Shown: positions 42,675-51,582 of the stretch, one piece after another
How the letters are laid out: every line of letters starts with the position of its first letter
Numbering within the stretch: the first letter of the stretch is position 1
Assembly (NCBI RefSeq): GCF_018255755.1
Contig: NZ_CP073766.1
Location: 3,410,001-3,474,000 of the forward strand
DNA: 64,000 nucleotides
Reading direction: 5' to 3'
Source of the DNA: Chitinophaga sp. HK235
GTDB taxonomy: Bacteria > Bacteroidota > Bacteroidia > Chitinophagales > Chitinophagaceae
The notes under the pieces: model-generated
What the model saw: only the letters and a program-made list of their open reading frames with translations
Told to the model about the DNA's origin: nothing
Database searches by the model: none
Translations under genes and position numbers: made by a program

Positions 42675-42844
42675 AGTATACACTTTTGGAAATCCTTACC
42701 ACAATTCCCGTTCCTGCCTGAGGCATGAGGCTGTCTTGAAAAACGGTCAGGTACAAAGTGGAAACTGTTGGGTCAGCAATGGCGATCATGTGAAGACCAG
42801 GTCCCGGATGTTTGTTCAGCAATACGACTATGTGAAAACGCTGC

Positions 42845-43555
42845 TCAGCCGGCAGTGTTCTGTCTGGCTGGCCGTACGGTTGTTACGCCGTTTTTGCCGG
42901 CTATTATCGCTTCCTGGGCCATCTGATAAAAGAGGGAGGTTTCCAGTACTCCCGGAATGGCCTTCAACTGTGGATTTATTTCTGCAACCGGGGGAAATAC
43001 GGTAAACCAGATATCTATCAGGAGGTTACCGTTTTCAGTGATAACGGCACCATCTTTTTTATTGCTGATCCGGAGTTGCGGGCGTGCAGCAGGATACAGT
43101 CGTTGCAGTTCCCTTTGTACCAGTGGCAGTGCAGCAGGTATCAGCTCTATCACTACCGGGACCGTTACCAGCAAACGTTCCACATACTTGGAGCCGTCAC
43201 CGATCAGTATAAAACGTTGTGCCATGGCAGCCAGCAGCTTCTCCTGGGTGTGAATGCCGCCTCCGCTCTTGAGTGCGTTCAGTGCTTTGTCAAACTGATC
43301 ACAGCCATCGAAGTAGATGTCCAGGGTGGAGAGCAACGCAGTATCAGTAACCCTGAAACCCTGTTCCAGCAATAACTGCCGGGTGTTAAAAGAAGACGTC
43401 ACTACCGTAACGCTCTGCTTCAAGGCAGGCATCTCCCCCATCAAACGTACCAGGTGAGCAATCGTGCTTCCTGCACCCAATCCCACGGTATCACCTTCAT
43501 GGATATATTTCAGCGCTTCCTTCGCTGCCTCCAGTTTAAAATCAATCGTTTCCAT
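42845..43555 (-). CDS. rpiA: ribose-5-phosphate isomerase A
   Basis: 236 residues. Interconverts ribose 5-phosphate and ribulose 5-phosphate in the pentose phosphate pathway. The phosphate loop is GLGAGSTIAHLV, the catalytic region DGCDQFDKALNALKSGGGIHTQEKLLA keeps both Asp, the Lys and the Glu of the family, and FILIGDGSKYV follows. The normal DGADE reads DGCDQ here, so one acidic side chain is replaced by Gln. Length is standard. Monocistronic; divergent from the PL6 lyase. Confidence 0.9.
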   Translation of the reverse strand: METIDFKLEAAKEALKYIHEGDTVGLGAGSTIAHLVRLMGEMPALKQSVTVVTSSFNTRQLLLEQGFRVTDTALLSTLDIYFDGCDQFDKALNALKSGGGIHTQEKLLAAMAQRFILIGDGSKYVERLLVTVPVVIELIPAALPLVQRELQRLYPAARPQLRISNKKDGAVITENGNLLIDIWFTVFPPVAEINPQLKAIPGVLETSLFYQMAQEAIIAGKNGVTTVRPARQNTAG

Positions 43556-43717
43556 ACAAACAGTTATACGATAAAAGTAAAACCAAAATCCTTCATTACC
43601 ACAGGATAAGTATTAAAAATCATCTCCGTAAACAAACTCCCGTCTGTCCCCGACTGACAGCCTATAGCAGTTGAAAAAAAGTACTTTTTTAATTCCCGAT
43701 TTTTTTCTTTCTTGCAC

Positions 43718-43733
43718 ATGCAATCGTTTGCAT
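43718..43733. promoter_or_regulatory. LacI-type operator-like palindrome
   Basis: ATGCAATCGTTTGCAT is a 16-bp palindrome centred on CG with one mismatched pair. This matches the general LacI/GalR-family operator pattern (symmetric, central CG flanked by A/T). It lies 104 bp upstream of the PL6 lyase start and 163 bp upstream of rpiA. No LacI-family gene is in the window. Confidence 0.5.
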
Positions 43734-43836
43734 AAATATTCCCTATCTTCCGGACTACTGAAGACATGGTGCACTCATCCATGCACCAACCGGCAGTTTC
43801 CGGAGCGATCAAACATCATCTTCTAAAACATTCCAC

Positions 43837-45204
43837 ATGAAAAAGCTACTACCACTTGTTCTGCTCTACCTGCTGCCAGCGTTACTATCAGCCGGCCAGA
43901 CAACTGTTAACTCCTTGTCTGCCCTGCAATCAGCCATCGACAACGCTCAACCCGGCGCTGTCATCATCCTGGCCAACGGCGTATACAACGCCACCACCGA
44001 CATTACCATCAAACGGCAGGGCACTGCTGCCAAACCCATCACCATCACCACACAATCCACTGGCAGTGCAGAAATCAGCGGCAACGGCGGCTTCAACATC
44101 GTTAGCCCCGCTCAATACATTATCATCCGGGGATTTAAGTTCACCCATAAAGCCAGCAAAGCCAAAACAGCCAGTGGCACCAGCTTCTGCCGGTTTACCC
44201 GCAATATTTTCGAAACACCAGGCGACGGTGAAAACCTTACCATCGCCGGCAGCGACCATCAGATTGATTACAACACCTTTCAACATAAAAATGCGATGGG
44301 CCGGTTCCTCGCCATCCGCGGCTCCGGCAGCCAGATAGCAGAAAGACTGTGGATACACCACAACTATTTCCTCGATCAGCAGCATCAGGCAGGCAATGGC
44401 ATTGAAACACTGCAGTTCGGGCTGAGCGGCTTCAGCCTCTCTTCCAGCAACAGTATCGTGGAATACAATCTTTTTGAGCAATGTAACGGAGAAAATGAAA
44501 TGATCTCTGTAAAAGCATCTGCAGTAGTGCTGCGCTACAATACCATCCGTGACTGCCCCGCACAGTTCACCCTGCGGCATGGCAATCGTTGCCAGGTATA
44601 TGGCAACTACTTCGTGAACACACCCGGCATCCGCATCTTCGGCGACGATCATGTTATCCACAGCAACTATTTTGAAAACTGCGATCCGGCCATCACCATC
44701 GGCAACGGTGATGGTGAAGTAGCCGACGGCGCACCGCTGACCTGCCACGACCGGCCCGACCGCACCATGATCGTATTCAACACCCTCGTCAACAACGTTA
44801 GTAATATCACCCAACCCGGACGCACCAACGGATTAGGCGCCACCGCTACCACTGTTGCCGCCAATATTGTTCAGGGAGGTGGTAACGCTGCTCAGATTGC
44901 AGGCCCCTACCCCAACCCTGTCTGGAAAAACAATATGCTGAATAACGCCAGCGCCGGCGCCATTCCTTCCAGCGGCTATGTGACCACCAATCCAATGCTC
45001 TCCCGCAATAGCAGTGGCACCTACCATATTCAGGCAGGAAGCCCTGCTATCGGTATGGTCACTACATCTTATCCGGGTGTGCAGACAGACATGGACGGAC
45101 AGCCCCGTAGCACTCCGCTGGATGCTGGTGCAGACCAGGTGTCAACTGCTCCTGTAAAGACTGTCATTCTCAGTCCTGCTATGGTAGGGCATAGTGCACC
45201 ATGA
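43837..45204 (+). CDS. polysaccharide lyase family 6 (alginate/chondroitin lyase-like)
   Basis: 455 residues with a signal peptide (about 1-20). Right-handed beta-helix with repeated coils such as SQIAERLWIHHNYF, NSIVEYNLFEQC, VVLRYNTIRDC and CQVYGNYFVNTPGIRIFG. The PL6 catalytic pair is visible: Lys226 in NEMISVKAS and Arg247 in FTLRHGNR, with the acidic GENE just before for calcium. Cleaves uronic-acid polysaccharides by beta-elimination; alginate and dermatan are the known substrates. The LacI-like palindrome upstream may control it. No other uronate genes are adjacent. Confidence 0.9.
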   Translation: MKKLLPLVLLYLLPALLSAGQTTVNSLSALQSAIDNAQPGAVIILANGVYNATTDITIKRQGTAAKPITITTQSTGSAEISGNGGFNIVSPAQYIIIRGFKFTHKASKAKTASGTSFCRFTRNIFETPGDGENLTIAGSDHQIDYNTFQHKNAMGRFLAIRGSGSQIAERLWIHHNYFLDQQHQAGNGIETLQFGLSGFSLSSSNSIVEYNLFEQCNGENEMISVKASAVVLRYNTIRDCPAQFTLRHGNRCQVYGNYFVNTPGIRIFGDDHVIHSNYFENCDPAITIGNGDGEVADGAPLTCHDRPDRTMIVFNTLVNNVSNITQPGRTNGLGATATTVAANIVQGGGNAAQIAGPYPNPVWKNNMLNNASAGAIPSSGYVTTNPMLSRNSSGTYHIQAGSPAIGMVTTSYPGVQTDMDGQPRSTPLDAGADQVSTAPVKTVILSPAMVGHSAP

Positions 45205-45221
45205 GTATAAACACATAAAAA

Positions 45222-45257
45222 GGAAAGGCCGGAATGATGAATCATTCCGGCCTTTCC
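45222..45257. terminator. bidirectional rho-independent terminator
   Basis: 16-bp perfect stem (45222-45237 and 45242-45257) with a 4-nt loop, preceded by an A-run and followed by CTTTT. It lies between the convergent PL6 lyase (stop 45204) and the epimerase (stop 45269), and works for both. Confidence 0.92.
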
Positions 45258-45268
45258 CTTTTATGCAT

Positions 45269-46444
45269 CTACAAACGTTTGACAGCCTCCATACAGGCCC
45301 TGGCATTGTGATAGGGGCATTTCCACAAACCGGCTTTATCTTCCTGCATGATGGAATCATCTTCATGAACACCCCAAAACCATTCACCATGGGCACGATC
45401 ACGGAGTCTGTTTTCTATGAATCGCCAGGAGTCACAGGCACGTTGCAGATAATTACCGGCAGGCTGCAGCTGCCAGGCATTCAGGAATCCTACTATCGCT
45501 TCCGCCTGCGGCCACCAGTGTTTTTCGGGCACCGTATTCCGTTTTGTTGGCTCATATTCATGCCACAAACCACCATCGCGGTCCAGTCCTTCCTGTGTAG
45601 CCAGTGTCATTTTCAGTGCCATCGCCCTGCAGGTGGCTATCAGCTCCTGGTCCTGTATAATAGTGGCAGCTTCCAGCAGCAGCCAGCTGGCTTCTATATC
45701 ATGACCATACGAAACCAGGTTACCTTTTACCTGCCATTGTTCTGTGAAAAAGAGATGCAGATGACCACTTCTTTTATCGATGATCTTATCACAGAACAAA
45801 CGGAGCAGATCATGAATGTTCTTTTTCAGCGTGCTTTCTGGCCAGATGGTGTATAGGTTAGCATATGCTTCCAACACATGCAGATGAGTATTCATCGTCT
45901 TTTTTTCATTTGCATCTTTATCGCTGAGACGCTGGTCTGCCAGCGGTTTCCATTCACGGGTAAATGCTTCAAAGTAGCCTCCGTACTGCGGATCATAGCT
46001 ATGTTGCTGCAAACTGTTATACAACTTTACGGCGATACTTCTTGCCTGTTCTTCTTTTGTGACCTTATAATATTCACTATAAGCATAGATGGCAAAAGCG
46101 ATGGCATACACCTGTTTTTTTGTTTCCAGCGGTTGCCCTTTATGATCCACGGTCCAATAAACGCCACCATGGACCGTATCCAGGAAATGATCCCTGAAAT
46201 AGTCCTGTGCGCGGCGTGCCATGGTCAGGAAAGGAAGCTCACGAGTAAGGTTATACGCTGCAGAGAAAGTCCAGAGGATGCGGGCATTGAGCACGGCACC
46301 TTTAGGAGCGAATATGTCGGGCGTGTTGCTGTTGTCCAGCCTGCCGTAGAAACCGCCATGCTGTTCATCTTTGGTATACTTCATCCAATAGTGAAGGATA
46401 TGGAATAACTCACTATGAAGCGCCTGTTTTAATTCCTGTTGCAT
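45269..46444 (-). CDS. cellobiose 2-epimerase / N-acylglucosamine 2-epimerase family
   Basis: 391 residues, cytoplasmic (alpha/alpha)6 barrel. Key patches: DEQHGGFYGRLDN near residue 27, APKGAVLNARILWTFSAAYN, NEKKTMNTHLHVLEAYANLY near the middle, and VSYGHDIEASWLLLEAA, which hold the catalytic His residues. The last two are characteristic of cellobiose/mannobiose 2-epimerases rather than GlcNAc epimerases. Converts beta-1,4-linked disaccharides at the reducing-end C2. Lies 1 bp after the GPH symporter gene, which should import the disaccharide. Confidence 0.85.
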   Translation of the reverse strand: MQQELKQALHSELFHILHYWMKYTKDEQHGGFYGRLDNSNTPDIFAPKGAVLNARILWTFSAAYNLTRELPFLTMARRAQDYFRDHFLDTVHGGVYWTVDHKGQPLETKKQVYAIAFAIYAYSEYYKVTKEEQARSIAVKLYNSLQQHSYDPQYGGYFEAFTREWKPLADQRLSDKDANEKKTMNTHLHVLEAYANLYTIWPESTLKKNIHDLLRLFCDKIIDKRSGHLHLFFTEQWQVKGNLVSYGHDIEASWLLLEAATIIQDQELIATCRAMALKMTLATQEGLDRDGGLWHEYEPTKRNTVPEKHWWPQAEAIVGFLNAWQLQPAGNYLQRACDSWRFIENRLRDRAHGEWFWGVHEDDSIMQEDKAGLWKCPYHNARACMEAVKRL

Positions 46445-46445
46445 A

Positions 46446-47837
46446 TCAGTTGATTTGTTTTTTGCGGGCCGCCAGTTCGAGGGTAATAGCGGCTATACGG
46501 TTTTCGGATAATGGATACAAAACAATAAAAAGAATGGAGAGCAGCGAACCTGCTGCCGGCAGGAAACTCAGCATCAGCACAATACCCTGGCGGGTGGCAT
46601 GTTCCTGTATGCTGTTGGCCCGGAAACCAAAACAAGCCAGCAGCCAGCCGGTGAGCGCGCCGCCGATGGTCCAGCCGAATTTCTGTGCCATGGAAGAAGA
46701 AGAGAAAATAAGGCCTGTAGCACGACGGCTGTTTTTCCATTCGGAATAATCTGCAATGTCTGCATACATAGACCACAACAACGGGAAGATAATACCTGCA
46801 CATATGCTGATGATAAACTGAAACAGATATATCAGTACCAGCTGTTCCTTATCCAGCCAGTAAAACAGCATACTGAACAACGAAGCCAGGACCATGGCAT
46901 ACAGATAAGTATTCTTTTTGCCGATACGGTTGCCCACCGGAGCAGCGAGAACTACCCCCAGCATATTGGCGCCCTGGCCTACCAGCAGGTATAACATGGA
47001 ATAGGTGACTTTGGTGCCTACCAGCAGAAAAACGGTATCCTTTTGTATGTAATATTTAAAGTAATACAAGGTGGCTCCATCACGGATGGAATTAAAGAGG
47101 AGCGCCGCTACGCCTGCCCCCAGGAGTATCCACCAGGGCCTGTTTACCCAGAGGTCTTTCAGGTCATCTTTCAGTGAGGTACTTTGTTCCTCTATAGGCT
47201 GCACTCTCTCCCTCACCCAGGCAAAACAAAGTAAAAACAGCAGCACACAAATCAGGGCAATCACGGCTACCCCCATCTGCCAGCCTCTTTGCAGGTTGGC
47301 TGGCTGCAGGCTTCCTCCGCTGAAAGCGGATACCAGCGGTTCTATAAGGGTCACCGCCAGCAGGCTCCCCCCAAATGCAAACGACATACGGAAAGAAGCC
47401 AGCGTATTTCTTTCCTTACCATCTACAGACATCACACCCAGTAAGGATGCATAAGGTACGTTGATGAGAGAATAGATCATCATCATGGCTGAGTAGGTAA
47501 TATAGGCGTATATCAGTTTGCCGGAAACGCCATAACCAGGTGTTGTAAAAGTGAGCACACCGATGATACCGAAAGGGACTGCCATATAGAGCATATAAGG
47601 CCGGAATTTCCCCCAGCGGGACTGCGTTCTGTCGGCCATGGCACCCACTACCGGATCAAAAAAAGTGTCCCATATACGTGTAATCAGCAACATGGTACCG
47701 GCAGCGGCGGCCGTAATACCCATCACATCTGTGTAGAAAAAAAGGAGGTACATGCCAAATAGCTTCCAGAACATAGAAGATGCCATGTCTCCAAAACCGT
47801 AACCGATTTTTTCCCTGAGTGTTATGTAATTATTCAT
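46446..47837 (-). CDS. GPH-family sugar:cation symporter (MFS)
   Basis: 463 residues, 12 TM helices. The N-terminal block EKIGYGFGDMASSMFWKLFG with ITRIWDTFFDPVVGAMADRTQSRWGKFRPY is the signature of the glycoside-pentoside-hexuronide (MelB-like) family; it includes the conserved Asp residues that bind the cation. The central loop (about 205-235) is charged (RVQPIEEQSTSLKDDLKDL). Imports oligosaccharides with Na+ or H+. Encoded with the epimerase, as in the Bacteroides mannan locus, but the GH130 phosphorylase of that locus is not here. Confidence 0.9.
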   Translation of the reverse strand: MNNYITLREKIGYGFGDMASSMFWKLFGMYLLFFYTDVMGITAAAAGTMLLITRIWDTFFDPVVGAMADRTQSRWGKFRPYMLYMAVPFGIIGVLTFTTPGYGVSGKLIYAYITYSAMMMIYSLINVPYASLLGVMSVDGKERNTLASFRMSFAFGGSLLAVTLIEPLVSAFSGGSLQPANLQRGWQMGVAVIALICVLLFLLCFAWVRERVQPIEEQSTSLKDDLKDLWVNRPWWILLGAGVAALLFNSIRDGATLYYFKYYIQKDTVFLLVGTKVTYSMLYLLVGQGANMLGVVLAAPVGNRIGKKNTYLYAMVLASLFSMLFYWLDKEQLVLIYLFQFIISICAGIIFPLLWSMYADIADYSEWKNSRRATGLIFSSSSMAQKFGWTIGGALTGWLLACFGFRANSIQEHATRQGIVLMLSFLPAAGSLLSILFIVLYPLSENRIAAITLELAARKKQIN

Positions 47838-47900
47838 ACGTGGAATTAGCCCGGCAGTTGGCAGCCAGCAATACTATCCACACAATGTACAGATTATTTT

Positions 47901-48833
47901 TTATCCTTCCTCTTCTGTTGTCTTCAACTCATACCGCATCGCATGATGCATGGTACGGATAGGTTGTCCGATATGGGAAGACCATTCGTTGGTAAAGGCA
48001 GCCCCGAAATAAAAAATGATAGAAGAATAAAACATAAAGAGCAGTAACAGCACCGTAGAGGCGGAAGCGCCATAGAGCGTATTGATACTGCTGTAGGTAA
48101 GCATTACTTTCAGTACAATTTTGCCGATGGTGAAAAGGATACCAGTCACCAGTGCGTCTACCAGTCCCGGTTTGAGCCGTGGCCGGCCATCAGGGATAAA
48201 GTAAAACACCAGATAAAACCAGATGGTCACCCAAACTACCGACATCACATAATTGAGCGTGCTGTTATAATATGCATCCAGGGCCGGCAGATAAGCGCTG
48301 ATATATCTTCCCAGAAAAGCCTTGGCTGCTTCTGCCACTACATCTATCAAAAACAATATTCCCGCAAAAACAATCACCAGCACACCCCGTAACCGCGATA
48401 ACATGATCTGTCTGAAATCTGCCTTCTGTACCGGTCTTATCCTCCATAGTTCATTGATAGAGCCTTTGATGATTTTAAACAGTGTGGTGGCCACAAACAA
48501 CAGAAACAGAAATCCGGCGATACCGATCACCCAGTTTTGTGCGATGCTCCGGAAGGCTCGCAGCGTTTGTACAATGGCGTCGGCTGTTTCCACACCAAAC
48601 ATCGATTCCAGCTGCATCGAAAGTCTTCTTCCCGGATGGTTCATCCGGAAGATCAGGCGCAGCAACTGTATCAAAATAACGAGGATAGCCGGAAGAGCGA
48701 AGGTGGTAAAAAAAGCGGTGGCTCCTGCCAGGCGTAAGGGGTCGTTGGCCTGTAAAGACTTATAGGCGTCTTTAAAGGATAGCAGGAAGAGCTGCCAGTA
48801 CGGCAACTTTTGTTTTGTTATAGAATGACTCAT
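47901..48833 (-). CDS. YihY/BrkB-family inner-membrane protein
   Basis: 310 residues, six predicted TM helices. DPLRLAGATAFFTTFALPAIL near residue 34 and YSSINTLYGASASTVLLLLFMFYSSIIFYFGAAFTNEWS towards the end (only its features matter: the Gly-Ala-Ser turn between two helices) are family hallmarks. Once proposed to be RNase BN, now considered a membrane protein of unclear function. It has its own divergent promoter region shared with the AraC regulator. Confidence 0.88.
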   Translation of the reverse strand: MSHSITKQKLPYWQLFLLSFKDAYKSLQANDPLRLAGATAFFTTFALPAILVILIQLLRLIFRMNHPGRRLSMQLESMFGVETADAIVQTLRAFRSIAQNWVIGIAGFLFLLFVATTLFKIIKGSINELWRIRPVQKADFRQIMLSRLRGVLVIVFAGILFLIDVVAEAAKAFLGRYISAYLPALDAYYNSTLNYVMSVVWVTIWFYLVFYFIPDGRPRLKPGLVDALVTGILFTIGKIVLKVMLTYSSINTLYGASASTVLLLLFMFYSSIIFYFGAAFTNEWSSHIGQPIRTMHHAMRYELKTTEEEG

Positions 48834-48936
48834 GTTTGAATATTCTCCGCGTAATACTTAATTTCACCAGACTGCAAATATAAAACATAAAATATCAGCA
48901 TAGCTGACCAACGGAAGCTGAAACACCGGCAACAAT

Positions 48937-49758
48937 ATGAATGCGACTGTTCAAATACCAACTGCGGAGTTGAGGGAAGCAATCGATTACTACTGGTATC
49001 ACGAAACAGACCAGCTGCAGCAGACTTCCTACAATATTCCATTCCTGCATCAGGAGCTGGTTTTCAGCTTCGGGGATGCTTTTACGGTAACCAATCAGCA
49101 TCAGAAAATGTTTGGCTACGATCCTGCAGGAAGTATATCCGGTATTTTCTCGGGGCCTGTTATTACACGAGTAAGCGGGCGGTACAAGGCGATAGGCATT
49201 ATCTTCAAACCTTTCGGACTGTACCGGCTGTTTGGCTTTTCTGCTGCACAGTTCAGGGATGGTCTGATACAAACAGATCAGCTGTGGGATAACAAAACCA
49301 CTGATCTTGTACATCAGCTGCAACAACAACCCTCTCCTGCACAAAAGCTGCAGACACTGGAACGTTTCCTGCTGGCCCATGCGCGCCCGCATCAGGTGCC
49401 TTCCATCATTACCGACAACAGCCTGCATGCCTCGCTGGGAAAAGGACATATCCGGTCTTTACAATCTGCGCAGCAGGTATCTGCCAAAAAATATATACAA
49501 CAGTTTCATCATGCTGTGGGCAGCACTCCCAAAAGATATGCACAGCTACATCTTATCAACGCATCGCTGGCACTAATTGCACAGCAGCCCGATCTGCCAC
49601 TTACAGCGGTGGCGTATGAACATGGGTTTTATGATCAGGCGCATTTTATACGCGTATTCAAATCTTTTGCGGGCATTACACCACTGCAGTACAAAAAGGC
49701 TGTGCAGGCAGGAAACGTGTCCGCTACTTTTCCGAATACTATTCTTCATCATCCATAA
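48937..49758 (+). CDS. AraC-family transcriptional regulator
   Basis: 273 residues. The N-terminal half (IPTAELREAIDYYWYHET, then FGYDPAGSISGIFSGP and GIIFKPFGLYRLFG) matches the DUF6597-type sensing domain of Bacteroidota AraC proteins. The C-terminal half has two HTH motifs: SAKKYIQQFHHAVGSTPKRY and TAVAYEHGFYDQAHFIRVFK followed by FAGITPLQY, the conserved AraC finish. Ligand unknown. Its last 20 bp overlap the convergent gene on the minus strand. Confidence 0.88.
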   Translation: MNATVQIPTAELREAIDYYWYHETDQLQQTSYNIPFLHQELVFSFGDAFTVTNQHQKMFGYDPAGSISGIFSGPVITRVSGRYKAIGIIFKPFGLYRLFGFSAAQFRDGLIQTDQLWDNKTTDLVHQLQQQPSPAQKLQTLERFLLAHARPHQVPSIITDNSLHASLGKGHIRSLQSAQQVSAKKYIQQFHHAVGSTPKRYAQLHLINASLALIAQQPDLPLTAVAYEHGFYDQAHFIRVFKSFAGITPLQYKKAVQAGNVSATFPNTILHHP

Positions 49759-50959
49759 AGAGACCTCTCCCGCCCCAATAGGCTAACGATTCATCAGACA
49801 TACCACATGCCTGCATGATCTCTGTTAAATTTTGCGGACACATACTCCAATCTACTGCATAGGCAAAAAATTGATCACTCACCGGAATTTTACCGAACAA
49901 CCGCTGGGTAGTAAGATGCCAGGCGGCTTTATACATCATAGCATTCGCTTCTTCAAACATGTGCTTCTTCATGGCCTCTTCCTGGAAAGCAGTTAATAAT
50001 CTTTCAAAACTACTATATGAAACAGGAATATCGATTTTATCGGACCAAAGCAGTACGTCTTGCATCAAGCACGCTTTCTCATCCTGCATTTTTTGTTGTC
50101 CTGTTGCGGTAAGTGCCTGCACATAAGGCTTGTAGGAATCTGCTATCCTATAGCCTATTTCCACAAAGGCCAATGGCTCCCGGATGTCCGCTTCCTGTAA
50201 TCCGGCCACTACAGCTTCTGCCATCAACAGGGATATCTCATCAGCGACATCCTGCATGGTCCTGCCTTCCGGCCATCTTACATAACTGTAAAAACCGGCA
50301 CCTTCATCTTGCGCCACCTTTTCATCAATATCCTTTATCGACTCCAGCACACCCGATTTGCTATACTGATAACGACGTTTGAATGTATGTTCTCCGATAC
50401 CCGGACTAACAGCCAGACAATTAGCACTCGTAACACGTCCCTCTTCATGCTGATAATATTCTACCAGCAGAAAATCATACTGTGCCTTTTCCAGCTCCCT
50501 GGCGATCTCTATGGGATCCGGCTGAAGCAGGTCTGCAGCAAACCCACCATTGATGTGTAAAGACTGATAACAGATTTCCTTTCCTTCCGCCAGTTGTTTT
50601 CTTTGAATATATACCGGCAACCTGTTATTCATATTGAACTCTACATATATTGCCTGTTCAGGTGTAAAGGAAAAATAACCCTCCCAGGAAACCTTATTAT
50701 ACTTGTGTTCATAAAATACGTAACAAGGATTGCCGTCCTTATCAAGTCCGTATTGATATTCCGCCCCATCTACAGGTTCACTGAACACAGGGCTGTCCGG
50801 TTTTATCTGTTTTCCATCATATTTCCGGAGATCATAACAACGGTCTTTGCTATACACAAACGTTTCCGCAGCGGCCTTTCCCGCTGCTATTTTTTCCATC
50901 TCAGCACAGGCGGCTATCCAGCGCTGCCATATGTCTGCTTTTAATTGCGTAAGTTGCAT
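49739..50959 (-). CDS. unrecognised 406-residue cytoplasmic protein
   Basis: I do not recognise a family. No signal peptide or membrane helix. The N-terminal half is beta-rich with many aromatic residues (DGAEYQYGLDKDGNPCYVFYEH and SWEGYFSFTPEQAIYVEFN; the first runs 22 residues so only the aromatic pattern is meant), and the C-terminal third is helical (YKAAWHLTTQRLFG) and ends in acidic MDDEE. Composition and codon use are normal. I chose the ATG at 50959 (MQLTQLKADI); a longer frame begins at 51016. It is divergent from the RibD-like gene and convergent with the AraC gene. Confidence 0.7.
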   Translation of the reverse strand: MQLTQLKADIWQRWIAACAEMEKIAAGKAAAETFVYSKDRCYDLRKYDGKQIKPDSPVFSEPVDGAEYQYGLDKDGNPCYVFYEHKYNKVSWEGYFSFTPEQAIYVEFNMNNRLPVYIQRKQLAEGKEICYQSLHINGGFAADLLQPDPIEIARELEKAQYDFLLVEYYQHEEGRVTSANCLAVSPGIGEHTFKRRYQYSKSGVLESIKDIDEKVAQDEGAGFYSYVRWPEGRTMQDVADEISLLMAEAVVAGLQEADIREPLAFVEIGYRIADSYKPYVQALTATGQQKMQDEKACLMQDVLLWSDKIDIPVSYSSFERLLTAFQEEAMKKHMFEEANAMMYKAAWHLTTQRLFGKIPVSDQFFAYAVDWSMCPQNLTEIMQACGMSDESLAYWGGRGLFMDDEE

Positions 50960-51045
50960 AGGAAATTTTTCTGAACACAAAATCGGAAAATTTTGTACAA
51001 TTTTTCTTCCCTGCATTCTTTCACCTTTGTAAAAAAGAAATACAT

Positions 51046-51570
51046 ATGCGGAAACTGATTGTATATATTGCTGTAAGCCTCGATGGATATATTGCCACAG
51101 AAGATGGCGGCATAGACTGGCTCACCGGATTCCCCAATCCAGACAACAACGATTATGGTTATGCCAGGTTCTTGGCTACTGTAGACACTACGCTAATGGG
51201 CTATAAAACCTATCAGGACGTGTTACGTCTTGCGGAGAATTTTCCATATCCTGATACCACCAATTATGTATTCAGTCGCAGTCCGAAGCCGGAAGCGCCC
51301 TATGTCACTTTTATGAATGGAGACAGTATTCCTGCACTGGTGCAGCAGCTGAAGGCACAGGATGGTAAAAACATCTGGCTGATAGGTGGTGGTGAACTGA
51401 ATGCCGCTTTCCTGCAACATGACCTGATTGATGAAATGATCATTCATACGATTCCCGTAGTACTGGGAACTGGAAGACCATTGTTTGCGGGTAATGTGCA
51501 GAAAACATTTAAGGTAAAGGATATCAAACTGTATGACACCGGCGTGGTGGAAACCCGCTATGAACGATAA
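51046..51570 (+). CDS. RibD C-terminal/dihydrofolate-reductase-fold protein
   Basis: 174 residues. RKLIVYIAVSLDGYIATEDG at the start, TTLMGYKTYQDVL in the middle and IWLIGGGELNAAFLQHDLID near residue 115 are the RibD_C nucleotide-binding features. Such proteins reduce pteridine- or pyrimidine-like substrates with NADPH, but most small members, including this one, have no assigned role. Not in a riboflavin or folate operon. It converges with GH127 12 bp away. Confidence 0.85.
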   Translation: MRKLIVYIAVSLDGYIATEDGGIDWLTGFPNPDNNDYGYARFLATVDTTLMGYKTYQDVLRLAENFPYPDTTNYVFSRSPKPEAPYVTFMNGDSIPALVQQLKAQDGKNIWLIGGGELNAAFLQHDLIDEMIIHTIPVVLGTGRPLFAGNVQKTFKVKDIKLYDTGVVETRYER

Positions 51571-51582
51571 CACCCATCACAG

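Noticed and set aside
43564..43812. 82-codon minus-strand frame between rpiA and the PL6 lyase
   Set aside because: No ribosome site or domain, implausible composition, and it covers the lyase's promoter and operator-like palindrome.
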